Below are positions 10,754 to 20,740 of a DNA stretch of 64,000 bases, piece after piece; positions within the stretch are counted from its first letter, which is position 1, and every line of letters starts with the position of its first letter. A model generated the notes under the pieces. That model had not been told where the DNA came from. It saw nothing but the letters and a program-made list of their open reading frames with translations, and made no database searches. This DNA comes from Wurfbainia villosa. Its lineage: Eukaryota; Streptophyta; Magnoliopsida; Zingiberales; Zingiberaceae. The stretch lies in assembly GCA_025175895.1 (NCBI GenBank), contig CM046000.1, forward strand, positions 40,832,720-40,896,719. Direction: 5' to 3'. Both the position numbers and the translations under genes were made by a program.

Positions 10754-12403
10754 TTAGCTCCTAGGATTAATTAGGTATTTCTTAGGGATAACCTCCCTAG
10801 ATACCTTCCTAATGACCCTCCTAGGCTTGTTAGCCTTGGTCATTGTGGTCTTACCATGGTTAACCTTAGGGATTGCCTCCCTAGTAACCTTCTTAGTGGC
10901 CACCCTAGGTTTCCTTGAAACCCTAGCCACTAGGCACAAACCTTGGTTACTCTTAGGGATAACTTCCCTAGTAACCTTGGTCTTCCTAGACCTAATTTGT
11001 GTTGCATAATCAAATGGAACACTATGATACTCCACCTTAGGCTTAGGTTTGTGACCCAAACCCTTCTTGCCCTTGGTTGCCTTTTCTCTCTTTGGCTCTA
11101 GGTGTTGACTTTGAGTCTTAGACCCTTGACTTTGTCCATTATACCCTTGAAATTGATTTTGCATCTTATTGAAGGTCTTTTCAAGTTTTTCAAGCCTTGA
11201 CCTCAAGGCTTGGTTCTCTAATTCTAATTGCCCAATTTTAGAATTTTTATTTAAACCTTGGGCATGGTTCTTTCTAGGCATATGCCTAGTCCATTTAGGG
11301 TTAAGACCTAGATTCTCTTGTACCTTTCTAATGGTTTCCCTAGGTAGGATTTGTCTATAATTGTTTGACCTAGTGTTGTCCTTAGGTAAAATATTTCTAG
11401 GGACATTAGTCCCAAATTTCTCCTTCTTCCTAAGGTTGACTTTCTTAGCTCCTAAGCAATATTTTCTATTTCTAGCATGCTCTTTTTGATAAATAGCAAG
11501 ATTGCTAAAATTATTTCTAGCATGCTTTTTGACATTATTTGAATAAGGAGGTTTATTTAAAAATACCTTAGGGTTAGATTTGGAAGCTCCCCCTACTTGT
11601 GGTACTCCTTTTTGCCCCTTCTTCTCCCCCATAGAGCATTGACTCCGGTAGTGTCCCGGTAGTCGACATTTGAAGCAAATAATGTTCTCCTTGCTTTTGA
11701 TGGTTGTTGTGGGACCGACATCCTTAACTTTTGGTGTCGTTTGAGCTTTTCTTACTCTCTTTGGGCATTTGCTCTTGTAATGCCCACTTTTCCTACACTC
11801 AAAGCAAATTATATGATTTTTATTTTGAATTACCATGTTTGAGTTACCTAGAGAGGTGATAGGTGTCGGAATTGGAGCTTCTTCATCTTGACCAGATGTC
11901 GAAGCTTCTTCTTGTTGCTCCGGAGTGGAAATTCTTTCCTCCCCCTCAATCCTAGAGGTGGAGGTTCCTTCTACTTCTTCCACCGATCCGGAAATTGATT
12001 CACTATCAACTTCCAAATCCTCAAGATGTTTAGATGACGATGTACTTGCTTGAGCTTGAGAGGGTGAGCACTCTTCTTCTTCTTGAACCGACGATGATTT
12101 TTCATGGAGTTTTGCCACTTGGATACATAACTCCTTAGCATCAATATAATCCCCTAACATACACACAATATCGTTAGGGATCAAATCAAAAATAAACTTT
12201 ACTACCTTCATATTTTTCTCGAAGGCTTGGATTTGATCTTCACTCCATTTCTTCTTCTTGAGGAAACCACCCTTTTGTCCTTTTGGATATTCGAATCCAT
12301 CCATCAAAATAGACCATTCTTCAAAATCTCTCATCATAATAAAATCTTCAATTCTTCTCTTCCAAGAATTGAAGCCTTCTCGTCCGTATAGGGTGTAGGG
12401 CAC
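10754..12403 (-). CDS. Gag protein of El5 (SIRE-like), 549 aa, intact
   Basis: The one long intact frame in the window that needs no readthrough. Residues 1-100 resemble the plant copia Gag N-terminal domain (YGREGFNSWKRRIEDF..., WSEDQIQAFEKNMK). Residues 105-185 are Glu/Ser/Thr-rich linker. Two complete CCHC zinc knuckles lie at C200-C213 and C243-C256 (CX2CX4HX4C), the nucleocapsid motif that binds RNA. A coiled coil (LELENQALRSRLEKLEK) lies near residues 390-415. The basic tail carries three VTREVIPK/VTREAIPK/VSREVIPK repeats and ends KKYLINPRS, the same tail as in El6, where the gag-pol junction would be. The ATG at 12401-12403 lies about 105 bp inside the 5' LTR boundary. An intact frame in a pol-less element suggests recent activity or a role for this Gag in mobilisation. 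Confidence 0.8.
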   Translation of the reverse strand: MPYTLYGREGFNSWKRRIEDFIMMRDFEEWSILMDGFEYPKGQKGGFLKKKKWSEDQIQAFEKNMKVVKFIFDLIPNDIVCMLGDYIDAKELCIQVAKLHEKSSSVQEEEECSPSQAQASTSSSKHLEDLEVDSESISGSVEEVEGTSTSRIEGEERISTPEQQEEASTSGQDEEAPIPTPITSLGNSNMVIQNKNHIICFECRKSGHYKSKCPKRVRKAQTTPKVKDVGPTTTIKSKENIICFKCRLPGHYRSQCSMGEKKGQKGVPQVGGASKSNPKVFLNKPPYSNNVKKHARNNFSNLAIYQKEHARNRKYCLGAKKVNLRKKEKFGTNVPRNILPKDNTRSNNYRQILPRETIRKVQENLGLNPKWTRHMPRKNHAQGLNKNSKIGQLELENQALRSRLEKLEKTFNKMQNQFQGYNGQSQGSKTQSQHLEPKREKATKGKKGLGHKPKPKVEYHSVPFDYATQIRSRKTKVTREVIPKSNQGLCLVARVSRKPRVATKKVTREAIPKVNHGKTTMTKANKPRRVIRKVSREVIPKKYLINPRS

Positions 12404-12509
12404 CGGTGTGTTGATGTCCCATCCTAATTGTCCTTAGACTTCCATCTTCACCCTCTAGTGTGCTCCCTTAGTTGTTAAACTTCAAGAGCGGCCTCGCTCT
12501 AATAGCACT

Positions 12510-13974
12510 TGTAGGGGATCGTTGGAATGCTAGAGGGGGGTGAATAGCGTTGTGTTATGCGTCGATGGAAATCATTCAAGTGTTCATCTACAAATTTCGT
12601 TAGCGCAGCGGAATATAGATAATAACAATAACGAAATAAGACAAACACAACAAGAACACAATCATATAACGTGGTTCGGAACCAAATGGTTCTTACTCCA
12701 CGAATCGAGCTTTAAAGAGCTCTAGTGATGCACACGCAATCACTAATAACAAAAAACTCCTTCTTGAAACAAGTCGGAGGTGGAGAAACCTCGTACAATG
12801 ATTAAAATAAGTAATACAAAAGATACAAGCTAATACAAATGAGAAATACAATGCAAGTAAAGAAAAATACTTTACTAGAGCACTTTGGTTGCTTGATCTT
12901 TGATTGCCTTGGACTAGCCTTGAAGGACAGGAAAGTACCAACTCTCCCCTTCAATTTGCCCAAGAAAATCGCTGCCTTTCTCCTCCTCCATGAGCTTCTT
13001 TTAAAGCTTCTACCTGTGCTGGAAAAAGTCGATCAGTCGACTGATCAGGACCATCAGTTGACTTATGGCACTGTTGTCGTGAGACAACGGGTAGATCCAC
13101 GCTGGAAAAATCCAACAGATCCATCATCAGTCGACTGATCATGACCATCAGTCGACTAATCAAGCCATCACTCGACTGTTGATCGCAGCGATCGAGTGAG
13201 ACTCCATTATGTGCTCAATTTCTCGAGCACCAGTCGACTGATCATAAGATTAGTCGATTGATCGACCAATCAGTCAACTATCCACCTATGGCAGTCGACT
13301 GCTAGGGCAATTCCCGCAGTCAAATCCAAGTTGACTCTTACCAGTCGACTGCCACATGGCACCAGTCGACTGGAACACCTCAAATATGAGGTTTTAGCCC
13401 AAGTATGGTTCCCCCATACTTGCTAGACCATCCTTAGCCTAGACCTAAGCCTTCTAGCCACCTCCATCAGCCTCACGCCTCTAGGATCCCTCTAAGTCAT
13501 CCATGACTTGTTCATCCATCGCACTAGCCTTCAGGTGCTTCCATCGGCTATGTCATGCTAATGGTGTCTACACTGCCAAGACTCCTCTTGGACTTTACGC
13601 CACAAACTATTGGACTTATGCTGCCAAGACTCCCGCTTGGACTTTATGCCGCCAATATCAAACCCTTTGGACTTCAAATGCCAAGACTCAAGCTTGGACT
13701 TTCCCTTGCCAACCCATGTTGGACTTTCCATGCTAAGTACTCAAGACTTGGACTTTGCCTTGCCAAGACCCATGCTTGGACTTTACATTGCCAAGACCCA
13801 TGCTTGGACTTTCCCAAATGCCAAGTGTCCCACTTGGACTTTCCATGCCAAGTACCCAAGACTTGGACTTTCCCATGACAATTACATTGTCATATGTTTT
13901 TGTCGAACATCAAAACATCTCTCGAGCCAAGCTCGAGTCCTGGTCAATCGTGACCTGGGACGATTGCACCAACA
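12510..13974 (-). repeat. 5' LTR of El5
   Basis: 1465 bp, the copy of 7345-8819. The U3/R TATA region is altered (TTTAAAAG on the minus strand near 13000), whereas El7 keeps TATAAAAGG at 52125-52133. Several CAGTCGACTG words lie between 13030 and 13370. Confidence 0.85.
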
Positions 13975-13979
13975 CACTT
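13975..13979. other. TSD of El5, right copy (CACTT)
   Basis: Exact repeat of 7340-7344. After it the interrupted gypsy LTR resumes (CTAGCTCCGGCAG). Confidence 0.9.
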
Positions 13980-15118
13980 CCTAGCTCCGGCAGTGTTCCA
14001 TGTTTGTGGCGAGTTCCATCGACGGCAGCGCCGAAATCAACTTCTCTTTTTCCCTTTCCATCGCCAAATAGCTACCTTCTCCTTCCTCTGTAGTTCAGTC
14101 CATTTCCAGTGCATTTGTGGCTAGCTCCAATACAGCAGCGCCGAATTTCCACAGCTCTTTCACAGTTTCTTCCGAACAACATTTCCAGTTTGGATTAATT
14201 GCAAGTGTTGATTGTTTCTTTGGTTTAGTTTATGAAGAATGATTGTAACAGTTTCAATCTTCCACGTTTTGAATTGCACACGTTTAGTTTAGTTTGTTCC
14301 ATGCTCATATAGTGTTCGATGAAATGTTTCTTAAAGTAATTAGGATGCAGTTAGATTAGGAACTTAGTTTCTGTTGTCCTTAATTTCATAGCGATCGTAG
14401 TTTAGTTAGTTTCTTTCTTTTACATCATGTTCATGCATTAGATTTCGTTGATGCATTGTTTATTTTAGTTGGTTGTTAGTTAAATCTCTTCTTCCCTTGA
14501 TCCTTAGCAGCCGCCTCCACCTTCCTTCCATCCAGCTTCCTCCACGGATTCGAGGAGGGACCGCTTCATCTAAAGATTTCGGCGACGTCCTCCATCTCAT
14601 AGCTCATCCACCTTCTATTTCAAATTCGAGGAGGAGTTCCGCCCCTACGACACTTCTTCGAGCTCAACCGGATCCGCGAGAGTTCGAAGTATCCATCAAA
14701 CTACTTGATTTAGGAGTTTGCACCATCCCACATCCACTGTCATTTGTGGAGTCTCTATCGAGCTTCGTTTGACTTAGCCAGAGGACCTTGTTCATTTATC
14801 AGGCCTATCTTGGGTTGATTAGATTATCTCTTTCCTTTTCCAGTTTTTGTTGATTTAATTCCTGCATTGTTTGATTTTGTTTTTTGCATGCTAGTTTAGA
14901 GTTTTAATTACATTGCAACTGTAGGTTAGATCTCAAAACCCAAACCCCCATCTCCATTAGAAAACCCAAAGCAATAATTAGAAATCCTAAATTTACTATT
15001 CTGTCGATTACACTCGTTCGGAAACGATCCGGGCCATCCACTATGCTATATTAGTGTAGTTAAGGGGTTCGATAATTAATTTGAAATGGTACCACAATGA
15101 CATAAATACCGTTCATCA

Positions 15119-15964
15119 GCCACCCAATGGATCCGAACCATACAAAACCCGATCCATTAATGATGATCCATTCCACTAGAGGATTATCATTGATCTACTT
15201 CACCAACCCCCATAAATAAATATGGGCTCCATATATTATTTGTAAAAAATATCTCCCCGTGTTTAAGATATCGAATGTCCACTAATTAATTAAATTACTG
15301 ATAATTTAATTAATTAATATCTAACTCCATGAATAGTACCACTCATCATTATCATCATGTTTGACCAAGTCCACCTGCAGGATTTACATGATGAACCTTA
15401 TGAGCTCCTCAAGGGGACATCCTCATCCTAGTATATAGGACACCGTTTCCTCTTATAATCAACGACACACCATGTAAATAATATTATTTCCCAACTTACT
15501 AGGCCTATCGATTTAACACATAAATCTCGCTCATTGGTAAATCAAATAAATAAATACTAAGTACATGTGCTCGTTATTATATCGAGATTAAGAGCATGTA
15601 CACCCTAATATCTGAGGTCTGATTCAATTATATAGTTAGTATAAATTAAATCACCTCTAAATCGGTCCTGTTCAATACACACAAAGTGTATTAGTATTAT
15701 TCTATGGTCAAGATAAACCAATACCAAATCACACTACAACCATGCCAATGGTTTGTCCAAAACCATCTTGGTTATGAGCCTCTACTTATACTCTACAAGG
15801 AACTGATAACATGATTTTCTTTACGACACCACACACCATATTATCTACAATGTAACGTATCAGACAATATGCATAAATATAAAATGCAAACAATGATCAC
15901 GTGATTCTTATTTCAAAATGAAGATGTTCATACAAAGGATAGGCTTTCAGTATACATCCCAACA
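15119..15964 (-). repeat. LTR-B fragment, host of El11
   Basis: Homologous to 3545-4392 and to 55010-55855, ending ...GTATACATCCCAACA. It starts abruptly at the El11 LTR end, so El11 inserted into this LTR. The rest lies left of the window. Confidence 0.65.
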
Positions 15965-16133
15965 TTATCCCCTTTCCTAAAGAATCTCTATAAATATACC
16001 CTAGCTCTTTTCCTTCGTTTCATTCATATGTTTTGGACCATAATAGCATTCGAGCTTAATTAGGTTAAGTATTTGATGATTGGGATAAGGTACTCTCCAA
16101 CAAAGCAAAATGATGTTTTATTGTGTTAATTAT
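15965..16133. other. Unassigned spacer before the CACTA element
   Basis: About 170 bp of A/T-rich sequence. I see no feature in it. Confidence 0.4.
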
Positions 16134-16980
16134 CACTCCAAAAATACATCAAAATAGTGACAAAATTTGACAATGAAAATAATTTGAAGCAAATTTGCAA
16201 GAAAGTTTGCGACGAATTACAAATTTCGTCGCAAATTAGTAATGAAATTTCCAACAAAAATATTTTTGTTACAAACTTATTTACATTTGTAACAAATTAA
16301 ATTTCGTCGCAAATATCGTCGCAGTTTTGCAACGAATTTGATTTTTCATCGCAAATTTACAATAAAAAATCAATTTCATTGCAAAATTTTACAATGAATT
16401 ATAAATTTGTCGTAGAATTTACAATGAATTATGAATTTGTTGCAAAATTTTGCAACGAATTATATTTTTATTGCAAATTTTCAACGAATATATAATTCGT
16501 TGCAAAATTTTGCAACGAATTCATAATTCGTTGCAAATTTTCTGACAAATTTGGCGACGAAAGATTTTCATCAGAAATTTTCAATTTTTTGGAAAAAAAA
16601 CAACGATGGGAATTAATAAATTTGTGATGAATTTAATATTCTTCGCTAATTTGGCAACGAATTTAATTTTCGTCGCAAATTTTGTGACGAAAAAAAAATC
16701 GTCGTAAAAATTTTGCAACGAAATTTGAATTCGTCACAGAATTTGCAATGATTAATAATTCGTTGCAAATTTTATGATAAATTTAGCGACGAAAATGGTT
16801 TGTTGGAGTTTTTTAATTAGCGACGAATAATGTATTCGTCGCCAATTGGCGACGTATATTGCATTGGTCGCCAATTCTGCGATGAATATTATATTTGTCG
16901 CCAATTCTACGATGAACACAAGATTCATCTTGGAATTGGCGATGAATATTAAAACGAATTAAATCGTCACTAATTTACCT
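16134..16980 (+). repeat. CACTA terminus and subterminal repeat array
   Basis: More than twenty copies, direct and inverted, of a word close to TTTGCGACGAATT / AATTCGTCGCAAA. CACTA elements carry such short subterminal repeats as binding sites for the TNPA-type protein. Many copies show C-to-T or G-to-A changes (TTGCAACGAA, TTCGTTGC), as expected for old methylated DNA. Confidence 0.65.
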
Positions 16981-18058
16981 AATTAACTTAACTCGCCGCC
17001 CTTTTCCTTTCCCATTCTCACGTGTTGTCGAACCTCCCTTACAGTACACACCTCTCCTCCTCCATCACCTCTCTCCTCTTCCACCACCGGAGCACCGCCT
17101 CACCACATGTGGCAGATCACTACGTGAGGTCACAGCAGCTCGCTGCGTGTGGCAGTTGGCACGATATCACTATCGTGTGAGATTGCGGCGAGTTGGTGGG
17201 ATCTAGCTGCCGCACGAGATCGCGATGAGCTACAATGTGAGATCACAGCATCTACTGTGGGTGCCAACTACCGCGGGGAAACGACAGCTGCCACGGGTTG
17301 CTGCTACCCATGAGATGGAGGTCATGGTAGCTGCCACAAGCTCGTGTGGCAGCTGTCACGTGCTCGCGGCCCCTGCTGCCCCGAGCACCGCACGTGCATG
17401 TGCTCATGATTATTGCCGACCGTGAGCACACAGCAGGGGCACAATCGCGAGCATGCCGTAGGGGCTCGACGCGGCAGGGGCGTTGTTCGCACACCGATGG
17501 TTTGTCTAGCACTGAGCTAGGGCATTGTTCCAGGCTCCGCGCGTGAGTGGTTCATCATCACCCTGGATCGCGCATAGCTATTGTGTCAACTACGGTCCTC
17601 CGTGGCATATACTCGACCTATAGCAGAGTCAACATGTTATTTAAATTAAATCAGTAATGTGTAATATAAATACAAAATTAATGTTTTATTTTTCATAGGC
17701 TTGTCATGCTTCGTCCTTCAGGTGATCCGTGTGTTCGTAAAGTCTCCAGCTGTGAGCTCATCTGTTGCTTCCACTAGGGCAGGTAAATTGTATATTCAAA
17801 AAATTGCAGCATTATCATTCTATACTATATATAATTAATGTTCGATTTTATATATTTCTTTTATTAAATTTTAAATATGATTTATTTGTTCGATATGTTA
17901 TAGTTTGTAATTTAATATCAAACTAGAAGTAAGAACTAGAAGAACTTATTTTGAGTATAAATTTATTGTTAAATTAATATGGATGAAATATCGATAAAAT
18001 AGAATTAATCCTTGATATAAATTTGGAAACATGACAAATAAAGAGAGAAAGAAGTTGG
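16981..18058 (+). other. CACTA 5' region without a supportable gene
   Basis: A GC-rich block (about 17000-17560, with CTCC/CACC and GGCAGCTG-type repeats), then A/T-rich sequence. The ORFs near 17225-17546 overlap on both strands and show no known domain. The block may be untranslated leader or intron of the transposase gene. Confidence 0.4.
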
Positions 18059-18514
18059 ATGTATAAAAAGAATTTATCAGAATGTCGTGGTTTAACCGAT
18101 GAATTTATTATTAGGCTAGAACAATTTTTGAATTTTGCTAGTAGCAATGTTGAGTTTATAGATGAGAATAAATTAAGGTGTTCGTGCAAAAAATATCATA
18201 ATGATAAATTTTTTCAGAGTGACAAAGTTCGAGAACATCTTTGTAGATTTGGTTTTACTCCAAATTATTATAATTGGACATGTCATGGTGAACTGTTCAT
18301 ATCTGATGAAGAGGTTGGATGAAACATACAAAGAACAATTAGTGGAGATTAAAGATATTATGATCAATTCAATCCATATCAGAGGATGATAGTTGATGCA
18401 TTTGGTCATAATTTGAATACTGAATCGAACACTGCAAGTTCTAGTTATCCTCAAACATTTTAACACATGTATATCAGTTATTCATCACCGTTTGAGGAGG
18501 TAAAAGTAACTGGT
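18059..18514 (+). pseudogene. CACTA transposase, N-terminal Transpos_assoc domain
   Basis: The frame from 18059 gives MYKKNLSECRGLTDEF..., followed by an RCSCKKYHNDKF motif and VREHLCRFGFTPNYYNWTCHGE. This is the order of the plant transposase-associated zinc-binding domain (Cys/His residues, W-x-C-H-G-E end). The frame breaks at 18322. In another frame the sequence continues with a YQRMIVDAFGHN-like motif to the El1 insertion. The codons at the insertion (GTAACTGGT) run on in frame to 27812 (GTTCATGAAATT) when El1 and one TSD copy are removed. It acts on element ends in the nucleus when intact; this copy cannot. Confidence 0.75.
18510..18514. other. TSD of El1, left copy (CTGGT)
   Basis: Repeated exactly at 27807-27811. 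Confidence 0.9.
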
Positions 18515-18855
18515 TGTTGGTTTTCCGGCACCGCGGCGTGTGTGTGTTAGATCATGTTTCGCAAACATGAACACAGCGGAAGCAATAAAATAATAAATCT
18601 ACATTTATTACAACACACACAACACACGCATGCATATTACAACAAGTGTAGACATAATCGTAAATTTAAATTTGCAATAAAAGGAAATTTATCTACGTTA
18701 TACCTTTCGTATGACGTGTAGCGGGAACGACATCAACCGGAACGATCCTCGCTAGAATCGTCTCTATCCGTATCCACGCCGAGTTCCTCGGGATGACTTC
18801 GCTAAGCCACGAGCTTCGTCTTCGTACGGGTTACTAGCCTCGTGTTGAAGACGAT

Positions 18856-19086
18856 GTGATCGAGAGATGATCACGATCCGAATCCAAATTCGGATCCTAA
18901 TACGAGTTCTCAAAACTCGCTTCTCCGGAGAGGTATTCGTCAACCAATTGACGAATCCTTCGTCATCCACCTCAGAGGATTATCGGAGATCGAATCTCCG
19001 GTAAGTTAGCCGTTGTCGGAGCTCTAACCGTCATCCAAACGACACTCCGACGAGAGGAGAAGAAGCTGTCCAGAAAACTGGACAGC
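18856..19086 (-). other. Run of perfect hairpins in the transcribed part of the El1 LTR
   Basis: Consecutive inverted repeats: GTGATC/GATCAC (18856-18874), GATCCGAAT/ATTCGGATC (18875-18896, loop CCAA), CGAGTT/AACTCG (18903-18919), CTCCGGAG (18923-18930), ATTCGTCAA/TTGACGAAT (18935-18956, loop CCAA), CGGAGAT/ATCTCCG (18984-19000), GTCGGAG/CTCCGAC (19015-19051), GCTGTCCAG/CTGGACAGC (19065-19086, loop AAAA). The CCAA loops read TTGG on the sense strand. The series lies 250-480 bp downstream of the TATA box, so it is in the RNA leader. Confidence 0.7.
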
Positions 19087-19330
19087 ATGGTGGAGGAGTA
19101 GGCGCCGGCCAAAACAAGGAAGCCAAGTGCTCACCTTTTCATCGAGGCCTAGGAAGATCACCGGAGGGTCACCGGAGGGTTCACCGGCTGAAGCTTGGAC
19201 GCCGGCAAGGAGCTGGACGGCGGCACAAGGAGCTGGGCGGCAAGCTTAGGGTTGGCACCGAAAACTCCTTCAATGGGGTGGGCGGCAACTTTTGCTAGGG
19301 CTTGGATTAGGGATTAATTATCCCTTAAGC

Positions 19331-19341
19331 CCTCTTTTATA
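19331..19341 (-). promoter_or_regulatory. Probable TATA box of El1 3' LTR
   Basis: Minus-strand TATAAAAGAGG, also present in El2 (33848-33858, 50557-50567) and El3 (41608-41618, 48908-48918). Confidence 0.6.
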
Positions 19342-20740
19342 GAGAACTAATTCTCTTAATGGTTATTGGATCATAACCATTAGGCCCGTTAACCCGCTCC
19401 ATTAAGATAAGTTAAAATAAACCAAACCATGATAGTTTATTTTAAGTTAAAACGAACCGAACCAACTTTTGGTTCATTCGTTTAAAATAAACCAAACCCT
19501 TTGGTTTATTCTCCTCCATTGGATTAGAACCAAACCATTTTGGTTCATCCATTACGTCTTCATAAGACTCAGCCCATCCATGCTTCAATTGCGACTGAAA
19601 CGATTTCATGCTCACTTTATGTTTGGTCCAACCAAACCTAGTTTCTCTCGGTCTGAGAATCCCATTCTCAAGCTCGTTTTAAATCCTTTGGATTACGTTC
19701 GTTGTGCGTGTGACCAAATAGGTTCTCGGTTTATGTTGGCCATCTATAATTAACCATTAATTATAGAACGATCATGAGTGGCACCTAGTAGTACATCATG
19801 ATCCCCAATTAACCGAAAAGATCAACGGTTGATCCAGAACTATTTTTGAAACCCTTCAACAGCTCTAATGATTCGTGCCCCATTACCTTCACTCATCTTA
19901 TACCCACTTGGTTCAGGACATGGTCTATTGTGTCAGTCCCCACTGGGCTGACTACGTCACACCTAGCCTAAGTATCATTTCCTCATCCTACGGATTCTAG
20001 TTACTCCACATGTATCGAAGAGTACCTTACTCTAAACATGTAATGCTTTGGCCAAAGACTTTAGTAACAATCCGACGAGAGGCCATGGGTATACATCTCC
20101 TCGCAAGAAGTGGTGAATCCTTTATAGGCTATTCAAACACCTTCGATCACTTCGACTTATACCCAATCATCCCGGGTCCACATCTCCTTAGAGATGTTTG
20201 CTTAAGATGTCAAAGCATAAGTCTCCATGATCAAGATGACTTGAATACCGCAAGTCTAAGGAACATCGCACTTAAGCCACAGTAAGAACTTCATTGACAT
20301 ATCTATATATGCAGAGAACCATATGAAGTCTTACGGCTGGTCACTCCAATGAACTAGTTACCATAACTAGCATCCACGATTAACTCCGGACATCACTATG
20401 TCTCCACCTGAGAATCACCGCTTGGATACACCAAGGAGTATACCTCGTGCTAGTCTCGACAGAATTGATGGTGTCCAAATCCATCAATTCATCGACTAGG
20501 GATAATTCCGATACATCACAATTACACATGTAGAGATACTCACTAGTTGTGATTCAATCACAAATTCTCTCATGCTGTGAATCGTATCGTGGACATTCAG
20601 TAAATGAGTTTAAGATCCAATAAAATACATAAAACATGTATACTCAAATAGTGAATCTTCATTTATCATATAAATGGTTCATACATAAGGCGATTGCCTT
20701 AGGACATCTCTCATATATTACTAATAGACTCCCACTTGGC

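Larger units (their letters stand above)
7345..13974 (-). mobile_element. El5: complete gag-only SIRE/Maximus-like LTR retrotransposon
   Basis: A full element on the minus strand: 5' LTR 12510-13974, internal 8820-12509, 3' LTR 7345-8819, flanked by the exact TSD CACTT (7340-7344 and 13975-13979). It is 6630 bp. The internal part holds one long gag ORF and no protease, integrase, RT or RNase H in any frame. At 3.7 kb it is far shorter than an autonomous SIRE element. It must have been mobilised by enzymes made elsewhere. It splits the El11 LTR. The GCTATTAGAGC next to the 5' LTR is a weak match to the initiator tRNA-Met PBS. Confidence 0.85.
6454..15118 (+). repeat. 3' LTR of gypsy-type El11, split by El5
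   Basis: Begins TGATAACTACC after the polypurine tract and ends ...ACCGTTCATCA at 15118, the CATCA-type end common in Tat/Athila LTRs. It consists of 6454-7344 plus 13980-15118, about 2.03 kb without El5. The two parts join exactly across the El5 TSD (CACTT). The TATA box is at 7065-7072. The short ORFs at 7027-7368 are shadows in LTR sequence. El11 is itself inserted in an LTR-B copy that continues at 15119. Confidence 0.7.
18515..20726 (-). repeat. 3' LTR of El1
   Basis: 2212 bp. The minus strand starts T(A)TTAGTAATATATGAGAG and ends ...CCGGAAAACCAACA. TATA box at 19331-19341. A hairpin series lies downstream of it at 18856-19086. The 91-residue and 94-residue frames inside are repeated in other LTR copies only because the LTRs are alike. 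Confidence 0.88.

Noticed and set aside
17225..17546. GC-rich ORFs on both strands in the CACTA 5' region
   Set aside because: Overlapping open frames on both strands of a GC-rich block, without domains.
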